From assembly GCF_029227915.1 (NCBI RefSeq), contig NC_079886.1, positions 5,208,001 to 5,272,000 on the forward strand: DNA of 64,000 nucleotides, in the 5' to 3' direction. Of this stretch, positions 1 through 10,185 are shown one piece after another. The position numbers were made by a program, and so were the translations under genes. The notes beneath the pieces are model-generated. The model saw only the letters and a program-made list of their open reading frames with translations, ran no database searches and was not told where the DNA came from. Origin of the DNA: Hydractinia symbiolongicarpus. Lineage: Eukaryota > Cnidaria > Hydrozoa > Anthoathecata > Hydractiniidae. The stretch's first letter is position 1. Each line of letters opens with the position of its first letter.

Positions 1-60
1 GTGAATTGAATGAATCGGAAAATCAGGGAGTTTCCTTAAAACATTACATAAAGTCTAATA

Positions 61-723
61 CAGTTAACTCCCGGTAACTCGAACCTCCTAGGAACCAGAG
101 GAAACAGTTCGACTTAACGAATGTTCGACTTAAGCGAAGCTCCCGTTAATTCAAACTTAGACAAAAATATTTCGAGTTAAGGCGAGTTAGGGACAAAAAT
201 ATATGGTAGACATTTTAAAAAAAAATAGAACTTATAATTTAAAAGAGAACTGTAACTTGTAAGGAAGTAACTTTTGTTACGTCCAAGAATGTGTTTATTT
301 TCTAACCTTTGGTTTTCAACTTCTCCAGCCATCCATCTGACGCTTTTAAATTTGTAAGATCAAAACTTTCAGCAAATTGAATAGCCTTCTCTTTTATCAT
401 ATTGCCATCAAAAGGAAAATTTTGGCTCCTTTGTAAAGAGAACCATTTAACTTTTTTGAAATTTCTGGCTACATTACATACCGCTATTCATTTTTAAACA
501 TTTATTTCCTGATTAGACACTAAAATGTTCGGGTTATCCAAAGAAATTAACTTAAGGGGGACCTAAAAATGGTTCGAAAAAACAAATGTTCGAGTTATCT
601 GGGGTTCGAGTTAACGAGTAGTTTTTATAAGAAAGTATTAAGAAATGTCCAAGGGACCGTAGAAAACAGTTCAAGCTAATAAAAGTTCGAGTCAGCGGTC
701 TTCGAGTTACCGGAAGTCTACTG
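61..723. mobile_element. pogo/Tigger-like non-autonomous DNA transposon
   Basis: Both ends carry matching inverted termini: the left begins CAGTTAACTCCCGGTAACTCG and the right ends with the near-complement TTCGAGTTACCGGAAGTCTACTG. The element is flanked by TA on both sides (59-60 and 724-725), the target duplication of Tc1/mariner/pogo elements. The subterminal parts hold repeated GTTCGAGTTA-type motifs in both orientations. At 663 bp it is too short for a full transposase, but a DNA-binding-domain remnant lies inside on the minus strand. I read it as an internally deleted pogo/Tigger element. Family assignment rests on the CAGT termini, the TA target site and the CENP-B-like remnant. Confidence 0.75.
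302..451 (-). pseudogene. Transposase remnant: CENP-B/Tc5-type helix-turn-helix
   Basis: The minus strand reads open for 49 residues to a TAG at 302-304. It shows the pattern of the second helix-turn-helix of pogo/Tigger transposases and CENP-B: a WF dipeptide, R-x-x-N-F-P, then MIKEKAIQFAE, then a small-residue-ASDGWLEKLK block. This domain binds transposon ends. No start codon or first helix-turn-helix is visible upstream, and no DDE catalytic domain follows, so it cannot be an active transposase. Its position inside the TA-flanked inverted termini fits a deletion derivative. Confidence 0.65.
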
Positions 724-2052
724 TAGTGATATTCTCATAACAGACTACAGTAAAGTTAAAAAATTGCAATGAGAAAAAAAATAAACGAAGAATCAATTCA
801 GATATCTGAAATTGCAACCTCCTTGGCTGACTGTGCATTGTTCCAACGCATTAATATAAGAGAAATAATCACTTATCAAAATTAAAACTAGTAAAAAATA
901 TTGCAATACTATGGAATGTTGTGGGCATTTGCAACCTGTCTATACTATGTTAGAAATCAAAAAAAAATTGGGAGAAGAAAACAGCGCTCTAATTATTTGC
1001 AATTCTTCGCAGTTAACGACACGTGGTGGAATTTATGAGAATTCATTATGAAGAACTTATGGGAAAAAGCTTGATGGGACCAAAAATGCAAGCCTGCAAG
1101 GAAAGTCATCCAACACTCAGCGCTTGCATGGATGCAATGAACATTTTGTGCCTCCTTTTTTTACTACGTTCGTACTTTTTAGTCTAAGCCAGCTCGTAGA
1201 AACCATCCCTTATTGACTAGACACACCAAGGACGCGTATTTTCTCCTAACGGGTTTCTACCATCATTAATTAGTTTTTTTGCATTGTTTTCCTCTTTAAA
1301 ATTCTCCGGCCTGACTGTAAACGTTTTTTAAACAACAATTATGTAAGAACATCAGGTCTGGAAAGGCTGAAATATAAGAACAAAAGAAGAATAATAACAA
1401 TGTTGAAATTTTACTGATATTCTTTTTTTTCATAACAATCATAAAACACACACGCGCACAAAATGAAATATATTTTACAAACCAGAAATCTTTGCAGAAT
1501 CAACTGTTGTAATTTTGGAAAAACTTGTATCCACTTTAGGTTTTAGGTTGCGAGATGTGTAATGTACTGCAAACTGAATTTAAGAAGGTCCAAATTAAGG
1601 GAACAAAATAAGAACAATTTCAAGCTGAATATTTGAGGAAGAATAAGAATACCTCAGCTCAGGCGGAAACCAAACTTCCTGGTTCTCAACAAAATTGTAT
1701 GGAAGTAGCCAGATTTATTCGCGTCTGTTCAAGAAAAAGTCAGAAAAGAATCTAATATATTTTTTACAAACAAGAAAAGAAAAGCAGTTTTTGGTATACT
1801 AGTGGATTTCTGGTCAGTTCTACTGGAAACAAAGAAGTAATAAAGAATTATCATTTTTTTAAGTGAAGGACTTAAATGGCAGTAAATGTAGAAATCAAAC
1901 TCAAAGACGAAGAAAATAACAATCCCATACAAATTATGAAAATCCTTACAAAATTAATAAGTTCAAGTTTCATAACACTTATGTTCAGAATGTACGCAAA
2001 TGTCCTTAAAATTAATATTGATCGGGTTTACAATTAAATAAATAAATTCATT
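724..2052. other. Intergenic, no gene recognised
   Basis: AT-rich sequence between the pogo-like element and the 3' end of the PAN-like gene. The only open frames are short and of low-complexity composition. I see no conserved protein motif, RNA gene or clear repeat. The right part presumably includes 3' flanking sequence of the minus-strand gene. Confidence 0.5.
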
Positions 2053-5000
2053 TTAATCACAGAAGACAGCATATACATCTGTGCATGATCTTCCCGAGTT
2101 ATCATCTTCTTGAGATAACCCAAAATCTTCAAGGTACCAGATGCGAAACTCGTCGTCAATCTTTGCTGGTATGTTGTAATTCTGAAATACAATAAATGGA
2201 GAGCTGTCATTGTATCCAGGAAGGTTGTAAGTAAAGTGAATTGGTGGCGGATTTGGAAACATAATAATGTTTTCTTCGTTAGTAATCGCAATACCAAGAA
2301 GCCCAGTAGCGTAGTGAGCGCATCCCCATCGAGAGTGACTGACGCCTTGGTTGAAATTACAGTTTAATGTTGCGTCGCCGTTATGATGGAGTTTTAGCTT
2401 TGTTAATATGCCATCATCACGTAATGTGAAATTTCCGTAACTATCATTTTTCGCGCCAAAACAAACATTCGTCGCTTGTAGCTTCCAATCTTCATCTAAA
2501 CACAAATTACATCAAAACAAGTTATTACTTTATATTACCTTTTCCATTCTGATATAATTTTCGTATATGAGCTCCCTAATTCTTACAAAAAATTAACAAT
2601 GCTTATTGCAATAAAAATGTGTAAGATTTGTACCCTTTAGAGATAGGAAATTATCGAGCAACGTTTAGTACGGATCAAAAAGAAAAAACATTAATTAATG
2701 TAAATATGTGATGCTCGTTTGAAATAAATGTGATTCCCTGGTGGACAAGCGGGGAATTACCCCTTGCCGTAAACAGCAACAGAAACAACATGTTATGGCA
2801 ATTTACTTTTATTAGCATTTTATTTTGCAAAATTTAGAATTTTTTGAAATTTTAGCCCCAAGATTCTTTTTTCAGGATTTTTTCAGCAGATACAAATAAA
2901 AAAATATATATTTAATATTAATAAAAATATTACAATCGCAATGGCATATGTGCTGCGCTTCGGTGTTCGTGTTCTCACATCTTCCATATTTACATGTGTT
3001 CCGTCCACAATAAGAGACATCCTATGAAATAAACATTCATAATCATGTACGTGTATTTCAGTAACTACCACAGTGGTAAAAGGTTAATTTGGGTGAACGT
3101 TTACACGGAGAAAGTTTGTCAAATTTCATGCCGTTTCCTAAGAAGGGTGAAATGAAAACTACATCAACCTTAAAATGATTAACCACTCACAAAATGTACT
3201 TAAAGTCTAATTTAACCCTAATCGGTCCGGGGTTTTTCGAAAATACTATGACCCTCAATAAACTTGGCACACTTATAGTACGTCATAAAAGGAACAAAAT
3301 GGCAGCAAAATTTTTTGCTTGCATCAGCACATTTTCTGTGAGGTCATCAGAAGCTTGAAATTTGTTAAAAATTTTACTATCTTCTTAAAATTTAATTGCT
3401 TTTGTTCCAGAGCGAATTTTTGCATTCTATTTAAAGTTTCTGAAAGCTAAGTAAAAGTTATTTAACATATTTCCCGGTTTTTACGTGGATCGCATAAAAA
3501 ATTGCCCGAAAAACCCTTTTTTTTCGATTTTCCGGTAAAATCCGACAAAATCACGTGTCCAAGTTATGCAAAATGATTCTTTTTAATAAAACAAAGTTGT
3601 GTTGCAAGTTTTAAGTTCTAAGCATAATCCCAACAGGAGTTATTAAATTTCCCCCATTATAAGGATTTTATGGAGATTTTTGGAGTAGTTTCGAGTAATG
3701 GCCAATATCAAGGCCTGGGACCTAAAATTTGGCATGCAGGTGTCTAATAGATAAATATTGAGACTCGGTAAGTTTCATAGAAACATAGCAATAACGAGTT
3801 ATTAAAAAAACCGTCAGGGGGGACGAAAAGACCATTTTGGTTAATCTTCAGATTCACGCCAAAATTCCATGAAACCTTAATCATAAAAACTTTTAAAAGA
3901 TGTGTCCTTCATCAATAAATTTAGTATATCAAAGGGTTAGGGCAAGCATTTAGTCTCAGTTTTCTATTTCTGTATTTTTTATATAACGACATAATTATTA
4001 TTTTAAAGTCCTGAGAAATTTGTGGAAACTATGTAGAAATTCTTTTGGCACTGCCCAATATTTGTTTTTTATCAAATTACTTGTCAAAGATTACCGTAAT
4101 GGATTAATTATTTTGTTAATCTTTTGCGCAGCTTATTTATAATGTACCATGAGGGTCATTTGACGGTTTTTCTACAGTAACTCCTTTCTGCTATGATGTA
4201 TGGTTATGGTACTTCAAATAATTTTCTGATTCAATATTTATCTATTAGACACCTGCGATCCAAATTTTTTGGTCCCATACTTCTCAGAGGCTTAATATTG
4301 GTTATTACTCGAAGCTTCCCCTAAAAATCTCTGTTAAATTCTTACAATGGCAAAAATTTAATAACTCTAGTTAGAATTAGTCCTAGAGCTTGAAAGTTAC
4401 AACAGAACTTTGTTTCATGAAGCAGAATTCGTCTGTACTTTGTGGACATGTGATTAGTCCGATTTCCTAAATTTTTAGAATTTTACTCGAAAATCGGGGA
4501 AAAAAACGAGTTTTCCAAGCAAATTATGTAAAAACCGAAATCTATATAAATAAATTTTACTTGGCTTTCAGAAACTTCAAACAGAATGTAAAAATTAAAG
4601 TAATTAAATTTTTAGTAGATAGTGGTATTTTAAACAAATTTCAAGCTTTCAATGACATCAAAGAAAAAATGCTGACATAAGAAAAAACGTATCACAATCA
4701 TTTTGTTTCTATTATGACGTACTTTAATACAATTTTGAAAATCCTCTGAAAAGTTATTAAGGGGAATCCGCGCCGACCCCTCAATTATATTATTTTTGAA
4801 AACCCCCGGACCGAATAGGGTTAAAGTTTTATGACACATAGTTATTATTATTATTATTATATCAACTAGCGCTTAAGATATTAATCCTGTTCTTATGCTG
4901 AGCGCTAAGACTCGACCGGGTTTGAACCCAAGACCTGAAAGCGAACGCTCTACCACAAGGCCACCCTCTTACCTGAAATGTCTCTATTTCTGCAGCAACT

Positions 5001-5281
5001 GTATTTTGTAGCAAATCAACTTCATTTCCGCCTTCTTCTTTGACAAACCAACATTCCCCAAACATGCTGTTTCCTTCCTCTGGCTTATAAAATGCTTTAT
5101 CGCAATTTTTGTCGTTTCCACAGTTTAGCAAACACGATGTTCGCAATTGTCTTTTTGCGTAGTTGGTAATCTTCCCATTTCCAATACAGTTAACACTATG
5201 TATGACATAAATGTTTTGATTTGACAGTATGTATTTTATAAAAAGTAATGATACCAGAATACTTAAAATTCGAGAGACCAT
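2053..5281 (-). CDS. Secreted PAN/Apple-like protein, two visible exons
   Basis: Exon 1 spans 5281-4973 and starts with a hydrophobic signal peptide (MVSRILSILVSLLFI). A cysteine-rich PAN/Apple-like stretch follows, with cysteines in NCIGNGKI, SCLLNC, NCDKAFY and GECWFV. It ends at CAG followed by a GTAAG donor. The last exon begins after TTTGTGTTTAG at 2495 and runs to a TAA at 2053. It encodes about 148 residues with WKLQATNVCFGAKNDSYG and HSRWGCAHY, and ends in SCTDVYAVFCD. Secretion and extracellular action are inferred from the signal peptide and cysteines. Exon 1 ends in phase 0 while the last exon needs a phase-1 join, so a short middle exon is probably missing from this model. The architecture resembles a family of uncharacterised secreted cnidarian proteins; I cannot assign a function. 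Confidence 0.6.
3205..4829. repeat. 1.6-kb long inverted-repeat (foldback) element
   Basis: The outer ends match in opposite orientation: TTTAACCCTAATCGGTCCGG near 3210 is mirrored by CCGGACCGAATAGGGTTAAA near 4806-4825. Inner blocks mirror as well. AAGTTTCTGAAAGC near 3440 pairs with GCTTTCAGAAACTTC near 4563, and GTGTCTAATAGATAAATATT near 3740 pairs with AATATTTATCTATTAGACAC near 4232. The arms are therefore about 750-800 bp and imperfect, around a centre near 4000. No transposase frame is visible. It lies wholly in the intron of the PAN-like gene, and a diverged half copy lies at 12150-12560. A foldback or MITE-like element is the best reading. Confidence 0.8.
4842..4967 (-). mobile_element. 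tRNA-derived SINE with (TAA)n tail
   Basis: On the minus strand the head reads GGTGGCCTTGTGGTAGAGCG, a tRNA-like A box (4953-4963 on the plus strand). A perfect B box GGTTCAAACCC follows at 4918-4928, giving RNA polymerase III promoter spacing. A unique body follows, then an ATA/TAA microsatellite tail that reads TTATTATTA on the plus strand at 4842-4861. The sequence does not fold into a complete tRNA cloverleaf after the B box, so it is a SINE rather than a tRNA gene. It begins within a few bases of the exon 1 donor of the PAN-like gene. Confidence 0.75.
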
Positions 5282-6494
5282 CTTTTCTTCGGTAATGGTT
5301 TATTCTTAATGTTTTTTTAGAAAGGCAGTTTATGAATATTCAAGCAATACATATGTAAAACCATTAATCAAAATAACAGATTTACTCTATGCTCAATGGC
5401 AAACCTCTAATATATAACACAATTTGAATTACGTGGTGTCACAGCTATCTTTACTTTTTAGAAACGAAGATATATGACGTGAGTCCTGAATTTTATATTT
5501 CGCTTGAAGGCGAAAGTCGCAAGTGAGGTAGAAACTCGTACCAGGCCCTGGCACAACAGACAACCAATGAGATTGTTGCTTTCTATATCCTTAACGACCT
5601 CGTGTAAGCCAAGCTCAAAATAGGTATGAATTTTTCTTGCTAGTTCGAAATTCGAAATTATTCTTTGAAGAAAAGAAGGCTCATCGCACTTTAATAAAAA
5701 AAATGTAACGAAACTAAGAGTGAGTAGAAGTGTGAAGAGAAACTTAGCCTACTAATGTAACTTATTTTCCTTTTTTAATTCTTGAATTGTGCCCTATGTC
5801 TAAACGTGATTAGCTACGTAGAAAATAAACTCTTATTCTCGATTGAACAAAGTGAATCAGAAAATAATAGAAAAGCCTAATTCATAAGTCCGTGGAAAAA
5901 TCCACCAATTATCTAATGCCGGAATAAACCACCTATTTGAAACAGACAGAATTACAAAGTCATCAAATACCTTTGTCTGAGGGAAACATAATCACGAAAA
6001 AAAAAACATAATCACTATATGTATTCAATCACTCGTAAAAAAGCACACGATCCTATATAATTTTCTAATCAAATATTTTCCATCGTTTTTTGGCCTACCT
6101 GGGTTTTCCAACTAGCCTGAAAACAACGTGGGTTTTCCAACTAGCCTGAAAACTAGTGAACATATAATAAGTTTTTAAAATATGTTCTTGTTACCTTATA
6201 AAGATAAACAAATGTTTTTAAAAGAACGGGATGCCTTTTAAACTTCAATGAAATGTTATTAACACAAATGGTTTTAATTGAATTTTCGCGCCCGAATGCG
6301 TAGGAAATTCTTTAAAACCGTCGTTTCTTTTCTTTCGGAGCATTTTTTGAGAAAAAATCGACCCTGGGATTTCACGTTCCTCTGAGAGAAGGATAGTATT
6401 GGTATACCTGACTAACTAACTAACCCTGTCCCAAATGGTCAGTTGCAACGTCATAGATTTAAACTTCGTACTTTTCCCAAGCTCCCTAACTACT
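5282..6494. other. Intergenic, 5' flank of the PAN-like gene
   Basis: AT-rich and without a recognisable gene. It should include the promoter of the minus-strand PAN-like gene, but I see no convincing core element. At 6105-6160 a unit of about 30 bp containing GGGTTTTCCAACTAGCCTGAA is directly repeated twice. Nothing else stands out. Confidence 0.5.
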
Positions 6495-6957
6495 AGTAAA
6501 TGACGTTTTAGGCCAAAATTGGTATTTGTTTTCGACAAAATTTGTCACAGTTAACAAAAAAAGTATGCTGAACATAATGGTGACATCATAAGTTTGATTT
6601 TTCTCGCTAAATGTCATTTTAGGCCAAATTGGTCCAAAAATTAGAACTACTTTATTTTCAACAAAATTTGGCACAGAAAACAAATAAAGTATGCTGAACA
6701 TGATGGTGAGTCCAAAATTTTGATTTTTTGCCACCTAAATGCCATTTTCGGACAAATTTGGTACAGTTAACAAATAAAGTATGCTGAAAATGATGATGAT
6801 ACAAAAGTTTGATTTTTTGTCACTTAAATGTCATTTCAGGCCAAAATTTGTCCAAAAATTAAAACTACTTGATTTTCGACAAAAATTGGCACAGTTAATA
6901 AAAAAACTATGCTGAAAATGACGGTCACATCAAAATTTTGTTTTTTTGTAACTAATT
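6495..6957. repeat. Imperfect tandem array, ~110-130 bp unit
   Basis: Four diverged copies share the landmarks AAATG-(T/A)CATTTTAGGCCAAA, then TTCGACAAAATTTGGCACAG, then TTAACAAATAAAGTATGCTGAA, then ATGATGGTGA and TTTGATTTTTTG. Copies start near 6498, 6608, 6737 and 6827. The third copy is shorter, and a broken fifth start lies near 6955. A minus-strand open frame across it has repeated peptide blocks that merely reflect the array. No flanking transposon ends are visible. Confidence 0.75.
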
Positions 6958-8696
6958 GCCGTTTAAGACCATAAACGTTTCAATCGCAAGACTTTCAACC
7001 ATGAATGATAGGCTGTATTTTTTGTTAGTAATTTCTTTTAAAATGTAGTTTATTATGACACGTTTCGTTTTGTTTGCGTTTGTTGTAAGATATAATGTCA
7101 CTTGTGTGCTTTATCTTCAGAGCTTCATGCACCAAACCTCTTCAAATGTTTGGCACGATAACACAACGAATTAGCAGGTTGTCATCAAGTATTTTGGTAG
7201 CGAGCGGAAATTCTTAGAGCCCCCAGGGCTTCTTGTTATTCTTAGATTAGCAGATCTTGGCAACTTTTGTTGAAAATAAAGAATTTAAGTTATACTCAAT
7301 ACCCTACAAGATAGGTGGTGGTGATTGTCAATCAACTTGCAGGTTAGGTAAGTATCAAGATATAAGGACTTAGAAGAAACATATTCACGTGTCTGCTTGT
7401 TCAGTTAGGCTGATGAACCTATAAGAATCGAACTTTCGTTTAATAACGTTTGATGTCGTATAAAACTTGCATAAATTTCAAAACAAGGCATGTCTCAGAA
7501 ACTATTTCTATTTTGTAATTCCTGGTTTTGCACTTTTCCCTTAACATTAGTTACGTGATTTTGCTTATCAAAAAGCTTGTACTATCCAAATCATAATTAA
7601 CAAGAATATGAAGAACGGTTCTAGCTTGTCCCCTTTTTTCGATTTTTCAGAATTAGATGTTTCCTGTCTTGATATCAAAAGAAGAAGAAAATATAATTTC
7701 ATTGCATCGTCGCATTCCATTCAATTGCTGAGAAACATTTTTAATTATACTGAAAACAATTTGTTATTATTTTCTTTGTTATTACACACCTAAAATCGTT
7801 ATTAATTACCCTCCTTCACTCAAGTATTTTGTTCTGTCCTATTTTAGTCTCTCTAAATGCTTACTGCTTCCTTTTATTTAGTCCCCTATTTTATTAGGTC
7901 CCTAAAAATGTAAATCATCCCACCTCGGTGTGTGGTTGGGGAGTAGTAAGACTAAAATGAGGAACTACGGTGCGTCGATTTTGCTTATATTACTAGTGAA
8001 ATCCATACAATTTGTATCTATGCTTTTCCAGACTATTCCTGAAATGGTTCAAAATTATTCAATCTTTTGTAAGAATTGCCGATACTTGTCTTTACAAAAT
8101 AATCAATAGCAACAAAATGTGAATTACATGTTTTAATGGAGAACTAACGATGGTGAACAGGTTACATTTAAAATTTAATGAAAAGCCCTTGCAGGCTAAA
8201 AGATTTCAGATTCTTGTTCGTTTGTAATTTTGTTCCCTATACCTAAGGTCGCCAGTAGCCTGTTTTGTACAGAACTTCTACAGTGTTGTTCCGTTATTTG
8301 AAATAAATAGGTATTATCTCGTTGTATTATCTTGAACTTGCAAAATGTTTATGTAGTATGTCCAAAACGTTATTTGTGAAAATTAATACTTTAACAATAC
8401 TGCACCACACTTAACATTCATAAGAAAGAAACGAAGACGATTTAGCATATTAATTTATTAAATATCATTGCTTGTGGTGTAGCGATTTTTGGAAATATTT
8501 TATTATACCTGTGACATGACTAAAATCTTTATCAAGTTTAAGATATCAAAGATTTGACCACAAATTTGGATCCTACAATTTTAAAAACAAAAAAACGAAA
8601 TAGAAGTAGACGAAAGAAATAAAAAGGTTAAGACTACGTTCATCGGTTTAGAATTAACAATAGATTAAATCCAAAATGCGATTCCGTGGTATTAAT
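6958..8696. other. Intergenic, no gene recognised
   Basis: AT-rich sequence with only short open frames. The longest (7608-7793, 61 codons, plus strand) has no motif and no supporting splice or composition signal. I find no RNA gene and no clear repeat boundary before the LINE fragment. Confidence 0.45.
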
Positions 8697-9607
8697 ATTT
8701 AGACTAGGGTGAACACAGCACAGTCTAAAGTCATGATTAGTAGCATTGCAGCCAAGTGTGACCTTGTAGTTGGAAAGTGGCCTTGTGGAGTTTGCAGGAA
8801 AGGGGTTGGTAGTAACTCAATTTTTTGTCAGACTTGCTAGCATTGGGTACATAAGAAGTGCAGTAATATTGGTGGAAGGTTAAGAGCTGACATTCAGTTT
8901 GTATGCAAGCGTTGCAAAGGTGAGATTATAGAGAATGAAGTATTTCCAGCTTTAATGATGTACAACAGTAGCTCTTTAGAGATAGTTGAGAACTTGTTAC
9001 TGAGGTGATATGTTGGGCAGTGAATAGGGTGGTAGAAAAAGTGTTACTTGCAGGATAGGTCCTGCTTGGAAAAAGTTCAGGGAGTTACTTCGTTTGTTGA
9101 CTAGCAGAGTCTTGTCAATTGAGGTAAAAGGTAGGTTGCATGAGGCCTGTGAAAGAAGTGTTATGTTGTACGGTAGTGAGACATGGGCAGTGAAGCAGGA
9201 AGATCTTGACCGTTTAGAAAGGAATGATATGAGAATGGTTAGGTGGATGTGTAACGCCAGTCTGAGAGACAGAAAGAGTTCAGATGAACTAAGTAGCAGG
9301 CTAAGTATCCGTAGAATTAAAGATGTTATCCAGATAAGAAGATTGAATTGGCTGGGGCACTTGGAAAGAATGGAGGAGAATAATTGGGTAAGAAAGTGTA
9401 AGACTTGATAGTTCCTGGGGAAAAGGTCAGAGGCAGACCGAGAAAGACTTGGCAGGAAGTTATAAGGACAAACTTGATACAGAGGAAGTTGATTTTAGAA
9501 CTAACACAGTCTAGATCAGATTGGAAGTGGGTCATTAATACACCCCGTCCAACCCATGCTAGCATGGAAAACGGACGTTAAGCCGAGAATGATGATGATA
9601 ATGATGA
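8697..9607 (+). mobile_element. 3' end of a non-LTR retrotransposon (LINE), decayed
   Basis: Plus-strand reading gives a treble-clef/PHD-like finger at about 8774-8930: PCGVCRKGVGSNS, then C-x2-C (with a stop), HWVHKKC and VCKRC. Separated reverse-transcriptase tail blocks follow at 9094-9408: MLYGSETWAVKQ, RNDMRMVRWMC and LNWLGHLERMEENNW. The RGRPRKTWQEVI motif at 9430-9465 is in another frame, so a frameshift lies near 9405-9420. A second stop-rich gap lies near 9005-9090. The fragment ends in a GATGATGATAATGATGA microsatellite-like 3' tail. No catalytic reverse-transcriptase motifs or endonuclease are present, so it is 5'-truncated and inactive. The combination is known from invertebrate LINEs whose finger sits just after the reverse transcriptase core. 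Confidence 0.8.
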
Positions 9608-10185
9608 CTAGCCAGGGAACCCAGGGTCGAAACGCCGGGTTAAGCCACAATTAACTGTGTTACCTGGCGTAGAAGAAGAAGAAGAAGAAGAAGAAGAAGA
9701 AGAAGAAGAAGAAGAAGAAGAAGAAGAAGAAGAAGAAGAAGAAGAAGAAGAAGAAGAAGAAGAAGAAGAAGAAGAAGAAGAAGAAGAAGAAGAAGAAGAA
9801 GAAGAAGAAGAAGAAGAAGAAGAAGAAGAAGAAGAAGAAGAAGAAGAAGAAGAAGAAGAAGAAGAAGAAGAAGAAGAAGAAGAAGAAGAAGAAGAAGAAG
9901 AAGAAGAAGAAGAAGAAGAAGAAGAAGAAGAAGAAGAAGAAGAAGAAGAAGAAGAAGAAGAAGAAGAAGAAGAAGAAGAAGAAGAAGAAGAAGAAGAAGA
10001 AGAAGAAGAAGAAGAAGAAGAAGAAGAAGAAGAAGAAGAAGAAGAAGAAGAAGAAGAAGAAGAAGAAGAAGAAGAAGAAGAAGAAGAAGAAGAAGAAGAA
10101 GAAGAAGAAGAAGAAGAAGAAGAAGAAGAAGAAGAAGAAGAAGAAGAAGAAGAAGAAGAAGAAGAAGAAGAAGAAGAAGAAGAAG
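9608..10185. repeat. Uninterrupted (GAA)n array, 515 bp
   Basis: From 9671 to 10185 the sequence is pure AGA/GAA trinucleotide, about 171 units, with no interruption. It is therefore open in several frames as poly-Glu, poly-Ser or poly-Leu; none of these is a gene. A 63-bp unique stretch (9608-9670) separates it from the LINE tail, so the array may be the expanded 3' tail of a second, otherwise lost retroelement. GAA/TTC tracts are homopurine/homopyrimidine and are known to form triplex DNA. Length in the native genome may differ from the assembly. Confidence 0.95.

Noticed and set aside
4890-4967. A functional tRNA gene
   Set aside because: A and B boxes are present, but the acceptor and anticodon stems do not pair and a microsatellite tail follows, so a SINE is the better reading.
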